From Acidilobaceae archaeon (lineage in GTDB: Archaea; Thermoproteota; Thermoprotei_A; Sulfolobales; Acidilobaceae): 64,000 bases of DNA. The stretch covers positions 37,348 through 101,347 of the forward strand of contig JAOAKH010000002.1 in NCBI GenBank assembly GCA_026413755.1, given 5' to 3'. The translations under genes were made by a program, and so were the position numbers. Each line of letters starts with the position of its first letter. The stretch's first letter is position 1. The notes beneath the pieces were generated by a model that saw only the letters and a list, made by a program, of their open reading frames with translations, was not told where the DNA came from and did no database searches. Below, in pieces: positions 31,690 to 40,349 of this stretch.

Positions 31690-31749
31690 AAGAGCTGTGG
31701 GGATAGTATTAAAGCTCTAGAAGCCCCTTTCAACGCAGGTGCCATAGAC

Positions 31750-32361
31750 TTGGAGCTCAAGCCCCTGGCTACGGGGACGACGACGGTAGGCCTGATAGCG
31801 GGGGACGCCGTGATACTAGGGGCAGACAAGAGGGCTACGGCAGGCTACTTGATAGCCAGCAGGCGTGTGAGGAAGATAGCCAGAATAACCGACTACGCGG
31901 CAATGACTATGGCTGGCCTCGTGGCGGATGCCCAAGCGCTCGTGGACTTCTTGAAGGAGGAGGCCAGGCTCTACGAACTAGAGACTGGGAGCAGGATGAG
32001 CGTTAGGAGCATAGCGACGCTGCTCTCCAACATCCTCTTCTCCTATAAGTTCTTCCCCTTCCTCGTCCAGGTGCTGGTAGGGGGCTACGACGACAGGCCT
32101 AGGCTCTACGCGCTAGATCCCTACGGTGGGCTCACAGAGGAGAGGTTCGCCTCTACGGGTTCCGGCTCCCCTGTGGCGTATGGGGTGTTGGAGGAGAACT
32201 ATAGAGAGGACCTCAGCGTGGACGAGGCTGTCAAGCTTGCAGTCTCAGCGGTGAGATCGGCCATGCTGAGAGACGTGGCCTCGGGCGACGGCGTGGACGT
32301 AGTGATCATTAGCAAAGGTTCCTATGTGGAAAAGTTTATACCTTTTAGCTCTCTTCTATAA
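31750..32361 (+). CDS. psmB: Proteasome beta subunit, catalytic
   Basis: This is a threonine-protease subunit of the 20S proteasome. From TTG 31750 the product has 203 residues with a nine-residue propeptide ending A-T-G, followed by the mature T-T-T-V-G; Thr10 would become Thr1. Asp17 (G-A-D-K-R-A-T-A-G) and Lys33 (R-V-R-K-I) equivalents are present, so it should be active rather than a silent beta subunit. G-S-G-S-P-V-A-Y-G near residue 140 is also conserved. TTG 31750 is the only plausible in-frame start after the TATA-like TATTAAAG at 31708-31715. The FttA gene follows after 27 bases, a pairing seen in other crenarchaea. Confidence 0.94.
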   Translation: MELKPLATGTTTVGLIAGDAVILGADKRATAGYLIASRRVRKIARITDYAAMTMAGLVADAQALVDFLKEEARLYELETGSRMSVRSIATLLSNILFSYKFFPFLVQVLVGGYDDRPRLYALDPYGGLTEERFASTGSGSPVAYGVLEENYREDLSVDEAVKLAVSAVRSAMLRDVASGDGVDVVIISKGSYVEKFIPFSSLL

Positions 32362-32388
32362 ATAATAATGGCCTACGGCAGGTCCTAG

Positions 32389-34395
32389 GTGGTTTGGGTG
32401 GCAGAGTTTGAGAGCGGTAGGGAGCTGAGAAACAAGGCCGTAAGGGAGATCTTGAGGCACCTCGAGGAGGCGGAGGTCTCGGGGATAGAGTTCGAGGGGC
32501 CTGAGATAGCAGTATACGTGAGGAACCCCAAGTTCATTCTAGAGGGGGAGGAGAAGGTAAGGGAGCTAGCGAAGCTCCTGAAGAAGAGGGTGGTGGTCAG
32601 GACAGATCCTAGGGTTAGGAAGTCGAGGGATGTGACGCTACAGCACCTCCTCCAGCTCATCCCAGAGGACGTGAACGTGGATCCAAGGGACGTTCAGTTT
32701 GACGAGGTGCTGGGGGAGGTAAGGGTCCTCGCAGACAAGCCAGGCAAGTTGCTGGGGAAGGGGGCTGCGCTCAGGTCGCAGGTGCTGGCAGCGACCGGCT
32801 GGAGGCTCGAGGTATACAGGAAGCCCCCCATGGCTAGCAAGGTGCTCGACTCCATTATGAGGCACATGGCGATAAGCTCAGAGCGGAGGAGGAAGGCACT
32901 AATGGAGATAGGCGACAGGATCTATAGGGACGTGGTCGTTGGTACGAGACACGTCAGGATCATAGGGCTGGGCAGCTTCTCCGAGGTGGGCAGGTCGGCT
33001 ATACTGGTGGACACTGGAGAGAGCAAAGTGCTGCTGGACGCGGGCATGTCTCCATCTGGCACTGGGCTTGACGCAATGCCGTATTACTGGACGCCCGAGT
33101 TCAGGGTGGAGGAGCTCGACGCGATTATAGTTAGCCATGCCCACATAGATCACATAGCCTCTCTCCCCCTGCTGTACAAGTACGGCTACAGGGGCCCCGT
33201 CTTCGTCACCCCTCCCACAAGGGACATAATGCTACTGATGCTAGCTGACTTCGTGGAGCTTGCGAAGAGGGAGGGCCAGGAGCCCATATACACAATGAAG
33301 GAGATAGCCCAGATGATGACCAGGGTAATAACGGTGAACTACGATACTGTTATAGACGTTGCTCCCGACGTGAAGCTCACCTTCGTGAACGCAGGCCACA
33401 TCATGGGCTCTGCCATGGTCCACCTACACATAGGGCAGGGGCTTTACAACATCTTGTACTCCGCCGACTTCAAGTACTACAGGCTCAAGCTGGACAAGGG
33501 CAGGAGGCTCCTCCCGCCGGCTGTGGAGGAATTCCACCGCGTGGAGGCCCTTATTCTTGAGGGCACATACGGCGCAAAGGAGCCGCAGCCGAGGGAGAAG
33601 GCAGAGGAGGACTTGGTGGCCCTGGTGAACAAAATATCGGAGAGCAGAGGCAAGCTGCTGCTGCCTGTCATGGCAGTGGGGAGAGGGCAGGACATGATGT
33701 ACGTGCTATACACCCTCATGAAAGAGAAGAGGATCCCTGAGGTCCCCGTGTACGTGGACGGCATGATATACGAGGTGACTGCCATATACACTGAGTACCC
33801 AGAGCTCCTCGCGAAGCCCGTGAGGGACCTCATAATGTACCAGGGCGAGAACCCCTTCGTGGCAGAGAACTTCGTCTTCGTCAATGACGAGGACACCAGA
33901 CAAGAGGCGATAAATTCTCAGGGGCCCGCGGTGGTTATATCCACCAGCGGCATGATGACCGGAGGGCCTGTGCTCGAGTACTTCGCCAACTTTGCAGACG
34001 ATGAGAGGAACGTCCTTGCCTTCGTCAGCTACCAGGCCCCAGGGACCTTGGCTCGAAGGCTGGCTGAGGGAGAGAAGGAGGTAGAGGTCCCAGTAGACGG
34101 CAGCCTGAAGACGCTTAAGGTGAAGATGGAGGTGACCTCTATAGAAGGCTTCACCGGCCACGCTACCCGCAGCGAGCTGCTCTCTTTCGTGAAGCACCTA
34201 AGGCCCAAGCCGAGGACCATAATACTGAACCACGGCGAGCCCGCCGCGCTGCTGAGCCTAGGGAGGAGCATAAAGGAGTCCTGGCAGAGGATGGGCTTCG
34301 AGGCGCCGCCGGAGATACTTATGCCTGAGAACGCTGAGTCCATAAGGCTCTTCCCGAGGAGCCAGAAGGTAAAGGTGGCTCTAGACTACCTGTGA
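32389..34395 (+). CDS. aCPSF1/FttA beta-CASP ribonuclease
   Basis: This homologue of eukaryotic CPSF73 acts as a 3'-end endonuclease and as FttA, the factor that terminates transcription in archaea. The 668-residue product has N-terminal KH domains (about 1-180), a metallo-beta-lactamase core with H-A-H-I-D-H from His250, A-G-H-I-M-G-S near 343, and a beta-CASP domain with S-T-S-G-M-M-T-G-G-P near 523 and a late G-F-T-G-H-A-T motif. All are intact. GTG 32389 lies about 28 bases after TATAAATA (32357-32364), so the mRNA should be nearly leaderless; GTG 32398 is also possible. It overlaps the convergent PUA gene by 15 bases. Confidence 0.96.
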   Translation: MVWVAEFESGRELRNKAVREILRHLEEAEVSGIEFEGPEIAVYVRNPKFILEGEEKVRELAKLLKKRVVVRTDPRVRKSRDVTLQHLLQLIPEDVNVDPRDVQFDEVLGEVRVLADKPGKLLGKGAALRSQVLAATGWRLEVYRKPPMASKVLDSIMRHMAISSERRRKALMEIGDRIYRDVVVGTRHVRIIGLGSFSEVGRSAILVDTGESKVLLDAGMSPSGTGLDAMPYYWTPEFRVEELDAIIVSHAHIDHIASLPLLYKYGYRGPVFVTPPTRDIMLLMLADFVELAKREGQEPIYTMKEIAQMMTRVITVNYDTVIDVAPDVKLTFVNAGHIMGSAMVHLHIGQGLYNILYSADFKYYRLKLDKGRRLLPPAVEEFHRVEALILEGTYGAKEPQPREKAEEDLVALVNKISESRGKLLLPVMAVGRGQDMMYVLYTLMKEKRIPEVPVYVDGMIYEVTAIYTEYPELLAKPVRDLIMYQGENPFVAENFVFVNDEDTRQEAINSQGPAVVISTSGMMTGGPVLEYFANFADDERNVLAFVSYQAPGTLARRLAEGEKEVEVPVDGSLKTLKVKMEVTSIEGFTGHATRSELLSFVKHLRPKPRTIILNHGEPAALLSLGRSIKESWQRMGFEAPPEILMPENAESIRLFPRSQKVKVALDYL

Positions 34396-34872
34396 GGCCT
34401 CCCAGATCTCGTCGCCCACGCGGTGAAGAACCCTAACTGCCTTCCCCCTCTGCGCTGAGGCTAGCTCCTGCGAGCTCACGAGGGCCTCCCCTACGGCTAT
34501 GGGGGCTCTGCTCTCGAGATCGAAGACCGCCACTATGCTCCCCCTCTCGAAGGAGCCCTCAAGGGCCTTAATGCCGGGCACCATTAGGTCCGCGCCCCTC
34601 ACCAAAGCCTTAGTGGCCCCCCTGTCCACGCCCACGGCGGACATCCAGGAGAACCCTTTGGAGAGGAGGAGCTTGATCGTGGGGACCAGCTTCCCCCCTT
34701 CTCTGAAGAAGGCGAGCATGCCATCTATTATGTACACCTCCCTCTCCCCTAGCTTCCCCAGCTCAGCGCTCTCGAACTCCAGCCGGAGGGCAGGGAAGGA
34801 CTTCGAGATCTCTTCCTTAAGCGCCCTCGCGTCCTTCTTTGAGAGGTGGTGCCTGCGGCTTAGCCTACTCAA
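34381..34872 (-). CDS. PUA-domain RNA-binding protein
   Basis: From TTG 34872 the product has 163 residues. The C-terminal half is a PUA domain: S-A-V-G-V-D-R-G-A-T-K-A-L-V-R-G-A-D-L-M-V-P-G-I near residue 78, then G-S-I-V-A-V and P-I-A-V-G-E-A. The N-terminal half (H-H-L-S-K-K-D-A-R-A-L, Y-I-I-D-G-M-L-A-F) resembles the pre-PUA domain of archaeal MCT-1/Tma20-type proteins, which bind ribosomes or tRNA. A 17-codon upstream extension is open but contains the TATA sequence TAAATAAG (minus, 34903-34910), so the TTG about 35 bases later is preferred. Confidence 0.82.
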   Translation of the reverse strand: MSRLSRRHHLSKKDARALKEEISKSFPALRLEFESAELGKLGEREVYIIDGMLAFFREGGKLVPTIKLLLSKGFSWMSAVGVDRGATKALVRGADLMVPGIKALEGSFERGSIVAVFDLESRAPIAVGEALVSSQELASAQRGKAVRVLHRVGDEIWEASQVV

Positions 34873-34924
34873 GGCTCTCTCGGGAAGAGGGACAGAGCGA
34901 GGCTTATTTATTCCAGGGAGCAAA

Positions 34925-34999
<75 letters not shown>

Positions 35000-35025
35000 G
35001 CCTTTTGTTATCTCTCTGGAAAGGC

Positions 35026-36135
35026 TTATAACCTTAACAACCACTCGTTGCCCAAGTAGACTTCCTTCACTCCAGCCCTTTTTGCTTCCTTAACTGCCTC
35101 CATGGCGTGCGAGTAGCTGGTGTAGCCCACGTCTGTCATTAAGTGATCAGGGTGGAAGGCGAGGAGGACCAGGGGGACGTTGGCATCGAGGCTAGCCGCG
35201 AACTCCGCTATTTTGCCTACCTCCTCCGCCGTTACGTAGCCGGGGACTAGCAAGACGCTTATCACAAGCAGCGGCGGCTCCCTGCCCTTCCCCATCTCCG
35301 CCACTGCCTTCGCATTCTCCCTTAGCCTCCTCTGCGCTCTCTCGCCGTCTGCTCCCGTAAGCGCCTCGTACACGCTGGGGGTCCAGGCCTTCCAGTCTAT
35401 TTTCACTATGCCCCCCGACTCGAGGCTGAGCCGCGCTGCCTCCCTCATGAGAGAGGGGTTCATGAGGCCGCTGGTCTCCCAGCATATCCTCTTGTACCTC
35501 TGTCCTCTCTCCCTGCTCCTCCTCAAGATCTCCCTAGAGGCCCTAAGCAGCAGCGGCGCCTGCGGCGTGGGGTCTCCGCCGAAGTAGCAAACGCAAGCTA
35601 CGCGGGGGTTCAGGGCCTCCTCCACCAGCTCCTCCAGCTCATGACTGTTGGCCCCCCAGAGCTCCTCCTTCGCAGCAAAGGGCTTGTGTTCCCAGTTCTG
35701 GCAGAAGAGGCAGTGCAGCTGGCAGCCCGCAAGGAAGACGGCGAGGTTGTAGTAGCTCCTCTCCTCTTCTCCTGCAGAGAACTCTGGATAGCCTCTCCCC
35801 GCGGCGGGGCAGACGGGCGTGGCTACGCAGTTAGTGGGCAGGGGGTCGAGGTAGGAGGTGTAGATGAGGCGCTCCCTGCCTGCCTTTGGCTCCAGGGAGC
35901 CCCTGTTGACCCAGACGCCACAGTAGCCCACTCCGCCGTCAGGGATCTCGCACTCGTTGACGCAGACGTAACACTTCTTGCCGCCCCTTGGCGGCCTCTC
36001 TGGCAGCCCTAGCCTCAGCCTCCACTTGCTGCGTTCCTGAGAGAGCCCCAGGGCCTCCTGGGGCCTCTTGACGAGGCAGCTGTAGCAAGCTCCCACTGCC
36101 CTGCTAGCTCTGGCACCGCAGAGAAGGCACCTCAA
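35026..36135 (-). CDS. Radical SAM protein, AmmeMemoRadiSam/PflA-like
   Basis: From TTG 36135 the product has 369 residues. It starts with a zinc-ribbon-like C-L-L-C-G and C-Y-S-C, continues with C-Y-V-C-V-N-E-C and G-Y-C-G-V-W, and has the radical SAM motif C-Q-L-H-C-L-F-C (CxxxCxxC) near residue 146, then Y-F-G-G-D-P-T-P. This matches the COG1180 group that includes AmmeMemoRadiSam enzymes; none of their usual partners (AMMECR1, Memo) is nearby. A longer frame from ATG 36216 would include a TATA sequence at 36172-36177. TTG 36135 has a strong purine-rich ribosome site. The TAA stop lies in the promoter of tRNA-Thr. Confidence 0.83.
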   Translation of the reverse strand: MRCLLCGARASRAVGACYSCLVKRPQEALGLSQERSKWRLRLGLPERPPRGGKKCYVCVNECEIPDGGVGYCGVWVNRGSLEPKAGRERLIYTSYLDPLPTNCVATPVCPAAGRGYPEFSAGEEERSYYNLAVFLAGCQLHCLFCQNWEHKPFAAKEELWGANSHELEELVEEALNPRVACVCYFGGDPTPQAPLLLRASREILRRSRERGQRYKRICWETSGLMNPSLMREAARLSLESGGIVKIDWKAWTPSVYEALTGADGERAQRRLRENAKAVAEMGKGREPPLLVISVLLVPGYVTAEEVGKIAEFAASLDANVPLVLLAFHPDHLMTDVGYTSYSHAMEAVKEAKRAGVKEVYLGNEWLLRL

Positions 36136-36171
36136 GCCCCTCCCCCTCAATAAGAGATCCTTTCTTAGCAC

Positions 36172-36177
36172 ATATAT
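36172..36177. promoter_or_regulatory. TATA box between the radical SAM and HtrA-like genes
   Basis: TATATC/GATATA lies 39 bases from the TTG of the radical SAM gene and 35 bases from the GTG of the HtrA-like gene. Both starts have purine-rich ribosome sites within the short leaders this would give. Confidence 0.45.
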
Positions 36178-36208
36178 CCTTAGGACTCTCGGAGCAACGG
36201 GAGGAGGA

Positions 36209-37147
36209 GTGGACATCGCTAGGCTCAGCGAGTCCCTTGCAGAGCTAGTGAGGGAGATCTCGAGGGGCGTGGTGACGATTTATACCGTCGTGCCCACCCT
36301 CGACTTGTTCCTGGGCGGCGCCTGGGCGGGAGCAGGCTCCGGCTTTGTCATAGGTGAGGGGCTAATAGCTACCAACTACCACGTGGTGAGGGGGGCGAGC
36401 GGAGTAAACGTAGTTTACAGCGACGGGACGAAGGAGGGCGCCCAAATCTTGGCCTACGACCCCACCAAGGACCTCGCGCTGCTGACTGCTGAGAGGAGAG
36501 TGAGCCCCCTGAAGCTGGGCGACTCTGACAAGCTAAGGCCGGGAGAGCTCGTGCTGGCAGTAGGTTCTCCGCTCGGCATGGCAGGGCCTTCTATATCTCT
36601 GGGAGTTGTAAGCGCCGTCGGGAGGAGCATCATAGACGAGCGAGCAGGGATCTTCCTCGAGGACCTGATCCAGACGGACGCGGCCATAAACCCGGGGAAC
36701 AGCGGCGGGCCTATAGTGAACATGCAGGGCGAGGTGGTGGGGGTAACCACTGCAATAATAGCAACTGCACAGAACATAGGGTTCGCCATACCCGTCAACT
36801 CGGTAAGGAGGTTCATCCTCATGCTCCAGCGCTTCGGCAGGCCCATCAGGGCTTGGATAGGGGTGTACGTGGCTGCCCTCACGCCAGAGCTCTCCTCCTC
36901 TCTGGGAGTGAACGTGAAGGAGGGGGTAGTGGTTGCTAGGATAGCTCCCGGCACACCCGCCCACAGGAGGGGGCTTAGGCCGGGGGACGTGATAGTGAGG
37001 GCGCGGGGGAGGCCTGTAAGAAAGGTGAGGGACTTGCGGGAAGCCGTGGAGGACAGCGCGGAGGAAGGCTGCGTGGAGCTGGAGATAATTAGGGGGCAGA
37101 GGAAAATAGAGGACTGCGTCCCTGTGCTGATAGAGGAGATCTCCTAG
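36209..37147 (+). CDS. HtrA/DegP-like serine protease with PDZ domain
   Basis: The 312-residue product has a trypsin-like domain with triad His58 (N-Y-H-V-V), Asp88 (T-K-D-L-A-L-L) and Ser165 (P-G-N-S-G-G-P), and one PDZ domain from about residue 215 (R-A-W-I-G-V-Y-V, G-V-V-V-A-R-I-A-P-G-T-P-A). HtrA proteins degrade or refold damaged protein. No signal peptide or membrane segment is visible before V-V-T-I-Y-T-V, so it is probably cytoplasmic, unlike most bacterial relatives. The GTG follows the ribosome site GGGAGGAG at 36200-36207. It overlaps the convergent acyl-CoA synthetase gene by four bases. Confidence 0.93.
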   Translation: MDIARLSESLAELVREISRGVVTIYTVVPTLDLFLGGAWAGAGSGFVIGEGLIATNYHVVRGASGVNVVYSDGTKEGAQILAYDPTKDLALLTAERRVSPLKLGDSDKLRPGELVLAVGSPLGMAGPSISLGVVSAVGRSIIDERAGIFLEDLIQTDAAINPGNSGGPIVNMQGEVVGVTTAIIATAQNIGFAIPVNSVRRFILMLQRFGRPIRAWIGVYVAALTPELSSSLGVNVKEGVVVARIAPGTPAHRRGLRPGDVIVRARGRPVRKVRDLREAVEDSAEEGCVELEIIRGQRKIEDCVPVLIEEIS

Positions 37148-38832
37148 CCCCTCCTGAGCTCCTCTCTCAGCAGCCTCCTGAGCACTTTGCCCACTGCCGT
37201 CTTGGGCAGGTCCTCCCTGAACTCCACCTCCCTTGGCACCTTGAAGGGGGCGAGGTTCTTCCGCGCGTACTCTATGATCTCCTCTGCAGTAGTCTTCCCC
37301 TTGCACTCTGGCTTAAGGACCACGTACGCTTTTGGTATCTCGCCGGCCTCAGGGTCGGGCTTCCCTACGACGGCCGCCTCCTTTATACAGGGGTGCTTGT
37401 AAAGGACCTCCTCCACCTCCCTCGGGAAGACGCTGTAGCCCTTATACTTTATGAGGTCTTTCTTCCTGTCCACCACGTAGAAGTAGCCGTCCTCGTCCAT
37501 GTAGCCCATGTCGCCCGTCCTGAACCACCTGAGGCCGTGGGCTTCGAAGAAGGCCATTGCATTCTCTTCAGGCCTCTTGTAGTAGCCCCTCATTACCTGC
37601 GGCCCGCTGACCACGATCTCCCCCACCTGGCCCGGCGGTAGGAGCTCGTCGCTGTCAGGGCTAGCTATCGCAACGTAGGTGCTCGGCACTGGCAGCCCAA
37701 TGCTGCCCGGCTTGTAGCGCCCCTCTATTGGGTTTACGTGAGTAACGGGGCTCGTCTCAGTGAGCCCATAGCCCTCCCTTAGCTTTGCTCCCGTTATCTT
37801 CTCGAAGGCCTCCAGCACAGCTACTGGCAGCGGCGCTGCGCCGCTTATGCACGCCTTCAGGCTCCTTAGGTCGAACTCCTTGACCTTGGGGTGGTTTATA
37901 ATTGCTACGTACGCCGTGGGCACGCCGTGGAATATGTCCGCCTTGAACCTAGCTATGTCCTTCATGGTGGCCTCTATGTCAGGCCTCGGGTAAACAATGA
38001 TCTTCGAGGCCGTGTAGATCGCGTGGTGGAGCACGGCAGTCTGGCCGTATATGTGGAACCAGGGCAGGAGGCCTATGTAGGTGAGCCCCTTCCTCCCCCT
38101 GAACCACCACGCGTCTATCTGAAGCACGTTCGCCAGGATGTTCCGGTGCGTCAGCATAACCCCCTTGGGGACTCCTGTGGTGCCGCCAGTGTACATGAGG
38201 GCTGCGATGTCCTCTGCAGGCGACACCTTTGCCCTCTCCTCTATTGGCCTGTGCTCTGAGATCACCTTAGTGAACTTAACGTTCTTTGCGTCCTGGGGAA
38301 CGCTCGGCGGCCTAAACTTTATGCGGTAGCCTATGGCCTTAAGGAAGGGGAGGTAGTCCTGTATTCCCGTCCACACAACTTGCTCCACGCTCTTCGGCAA
38401 GCCCTCAGCGACTTTCTCCTTGAAGAGGTCGAGGGCCACGAGGACCCTGGCGCCGCTGTCCTCGAGCTGGAACCTCAGCTCTCTGGCGGTGTAGAGAGGG
38501 TTGACGGGCGTTACCGTGGCACCGGCGTAGAGGGCTCCATAATATGCTATGGCGAACTGGGGGGAGTTGGGGAGGAAGAGGGCCACGAAGTCCCCTCTCT
38601 CCACTCCTTTGGACTTGAGGTAGGAGGCAAACCGCAGGGCAGAGTCCTGGAACTCCCTGTAAGTCACGTCCCTCCCAAGGAAGTGGAAGGCGACGTTGTT
38701 AGGGTAGGAGCTGGCGCTGTCGTCGAGTATCTTGTAGAGCGGCACGTCGGGCACGCTTATCTCTGCAGGGACTCCCGGGTCGTAGTGCTTTAGCCAGGGT
38801 CTAGAAGAGTATATCTCCCACGCGCTTCCCAT
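37144..38832 (-). CDS. Long-chain acyl-CoA synthetase
   Basis: This adenylate-forming enzyme activates a fatty or other carboxylic acid with ATP and CoA. The 562 residues have the AMP-binding motif M-Y-T-G-G-T-T-G-V-P-K-G near residue 213, G-Y-G-L-T-E-T-S near 355, W-F-R-T-G-D near 440, the hinge D-R-K-K-D-L-I-K-Y-K-G near 458, and the catalytic lysine in P-K-T-A-V-G-K near 548. Chain-length preference is not predictable. The ATG lies roughly 33 bases past the minus-strand TATA sequence ATATTATAAA near 38860-38872. Confidence 0.93.
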   Translation of the reverse strand: MGSAWEIYSSRPWLKHYDPGVPAEISVPDVPLYKILDDSASSYPNNVAFHFLGRDVTYREFQDSALRFASYLKSKGVERGDFVALFLPNSPQFAIAYYGALYAGATVTPVNPLYTARELRFQLEDSGARVLVALDLFKEKVAEGLPKSVEQVVWTGIQDYLPFLKAIGYRIKFRPPSVPQDAKNVKFTKVISEHRPIEERAKVSPAEDIAALMYTGGTTGVPKGVMLTHRNILANVLQIDAWWFRGRKGLTYIGLLPWFHIYGQTAVLHHAIYTASKIIVYPRPDIEATMKDIARFKADIFHGVPTAYVAIINHPKVKEFDLRSLKACISGAAPLPVAVLEAFEKITGAKLREGYGLTETSPVTHVNPIEGRYKPGSIGLPVPSTYVAIASPDSDELLPPGQVGEIVVSGPQVMRGYYKRPEENAMAFFEAHGLRWFRTGDMGYMDEDGYFYVVDRKKDLIKYKGYSVFPREVEEVLYKHPCIKEAAVVGKPDPEAGEIPKAYVVLKPECKGKTTAEEIIEYARKNLAPFKVPREVEFREDLPKTAVGKVLRRLLREELRRG

Positions 38833-38971
38833 AGGACCACCACAGTGGGTCTAGCGCTGAGAGTTTTATAATATAGCTCTGCGCCAGGCTGCTCGCTTTG
38901 CGCCGACGCTTCCACAAAAAATAAATAAGTGGAGAGCTTCATAACTATGAGGACGGCAGCTAGCCCGAGGA

Positions 38972-39054
38972 GCCGGGGTGGCCGAGCGGTCAAGGCGTCG
39001 GCCTGCTAAGCCGATGGGGGAAACCCCGCGTGGGTTCGAATCCCACCCCCGGCG
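38972..39054 (+). tRNA. tRNA-Ser (anticodon GCT)
   Basis: Acceptor GCCGGGG (38972-38978) pairs with CCCCGGC (39047-39053). The anticodon stem TCGGC/GCCGA encloses CTGCTAA, giving GCT. A long variable arm (GGGG/CCCC) marks a class II tRNA, as expected for serine. The T stem GTGGG/CCCAC encloses TTCGAAT. The discriminator is G and CCA is not encoded. ATAAATAAG at about 38921-38929 may be the promoter. Confidence 0.95.
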
Positions 39055-39127
39055 CTCCCTTGCTTTGGCCCCTCGATATGGGCTCTAGCTAATAGGTCCT
39101 CGCCTCGCGTTGCAGGGGGACTCAGGC

Positions 39128-39850
39128 TTGGAGGGAGCTCTCGCAGCGCTTTCGTTTGCCCTTGTGATAGCGGTGAACTCCCTCGCCAGCGCCACAGACC
39201 TCCTAGGGGGCGTCACGACGGCAGAGGTCTCCGCCAAGTACGAGACTCTCCTCACCCCTCGCGGTTACGTGTTCTCCATATGGTTCCTGATATACTTCCT
39301 CCTCGGTCTCTTCCTCTACAGGGCGCTGAGGGGGGCGGAGGTCAGCTCAAAGGTCTTGCGGCTAATAGCGCTCTCGAACCTCTTGAACGTCCTCTGGATC
39401 TTCCTTTGGCACTATGGGCTGCTGGAGCTCTCTCTCATAGCTAACTTAGCCCTCTTCTTCACAATGGCGCTCATATACCTGGAGCAGGACAAGAGGGCCC
39501 TCAGCGCAAGGGCGTGGACGGCAGAGGTGCTCCCCTTCAGCATCTACCTTGGGTGGCTAGTGGTTGCCGTTACGGCAAACATGGCAGCCCTCCTCCGCTT
39601 CTGGGAGGTAGGGGCGCAGGAGGTCTGGGCGTCTGCAGCGCTCTATGCGGCCAGCGGCGTTGCCATAGCTTTAGGCCTCCTCAGGAAGGACTTCGTATTC
39701 CCTGCCGTCCTCTCCTGGGCCCTCTGGGGCATAGAGTACCCGAGGGAGCTGGCCCTCTTCGCCCTCTCCCTTACGGCCACTCGTATATTCGGCCTGGTGG
39801 CTTTGCTCGTGGCGCTGCTCCTCTTCCTCATGAGGTTTGCGAGGCGCTAA
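39128..39850 (+). CDS. TspO/MBR-like membrane protein
   Basis: The product (about 240 residues) has six to seven membrane segments. T-P-R-G-Y-V-F-S-I-W-F-L-I-Y near residue 45 and N-L-L-N-V-L-W-I-F-L-W-H near 85 resemble the tryptophan-rich TspO/MBR family and its larger relatives, which have extra helices. TspO proteins bind tetrapyrroles and cholesterol-like ligands; no such role can be shown here. TTG 39128 is chosen because AGGGGGA lies eight bases upstream; TTG 39110 is possible. It overlaps the convergent AbrB-ACT gene by four bases. Confidence 0.65.
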   Translation: MEGALAALSFALVIAVNSLASATDLLGGVTTAEVSAKYETLLTPRGYVFSIWFLIYFLLGLFLYRALRGAEVSSKVLRLIALSNLLNVLWIFLWHYGLLELSLIANLALFFTMALIYLEQDKRALSARAWTAEVLPFSIYLGWLVVAVTANMAALLRFWEVGAQEVWASAALYAASGVAIALGLLRKDFVFPAVLSWALWGIEYPRELALFALSLTATRIFGLVALLVALLLFLMRFARR

Positions 39851-40263
39851 TACCTGCTCTCGAACTTCCTTACCTTCACCTGGATCACGCTATTCAACGA
39901 CTCCAGCTCCCTGCGGAGGTCCTCAGTGGAGGAGGGGGATATGCTCATGTCGACGACGAATATACAGTTAGCCTCCTCCCCTCTCGTTATGCTGGCGCAC
40001 TTCGAGGCCACTATGTCGCCCTTATGCTTTGCAAAGATGCTGGTGACCGCAGCAAGGGAGCCCGGTTTGTCAGTAAGTATTACGTCGAACTCGTATATGG
40101 ATTCGCCGCTTGACATCACGGGGCTCATTATGATCTCCCTTTTGTCTGCGTCGGCTATGAGCACCATCAACATCCCCGGCCTAATCTCCAGCGTCTCCCT
40201 CATGGCTTGGGGTATGGTGATCCTGCCCTTCGGGTCCACTTTTATGATCTCTGAGAGCCTCAA
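39847..40263 (-). CDS. AbrB-domain regulator with ACT domain
   Basis: The 138-residue product begins with a SpoVT-AbrB DNA-binding domain (I-K-V-D-P-K-G-R-I-T-I-P-Q-A-M-R, then I-R-P-G-M-L). After a short linker comes an ACT-like domain: F-D-V-I-L-T-D-K-P-G-S-L-A-A-V-T-S-I-F-A-K near residue 60. ACT domains bind amino acids or similar ligands, so this may be an amino-acid-responsive transcription factor. Its target is not evident; it diverges from the small gene and ileS. The TTG start lies about 37 bases from the minus-strand TATA sequence AATATAAAT near 40296-40304. Confidence 0.82.
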   Translation of the reverse strand: MRLSEIIKVDPKGRITIPQAMRETLEIRPGMLMVLIADADKREIIMSPVMSSGESIYEFDVILTDKPGSLAAVTSIFAKHKGDIVASKCASITRGEEANCIFVVDMSISPSSTEDLRRELESLNSVIQVKVRKFESRY

Positions 40264-40349
40264 ACTCTCACCGCTTGATAAAGGTCGCAGCGAGAGGATT
40301 TATATTGGGAGTGGAGAAGCTATAAGGCTCCCATTATCTCTGCCTAGCG

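Noticed and set aside
36533..37306. Minus-strand frame across the HtrA-like gene and its neighbour
   Set aside because: The protease frame carries the catalytic serine and PDZ domain in this stretch; the reverse frame has no recognisable pattern.
38790..38993. Minus-strand frame of 67 codons upstream of the acyl-CoA synthetase
   Set aside because: It covers the promoter TATA regions and part of tRNA-Ser, and has no ribosome site or coding bias.
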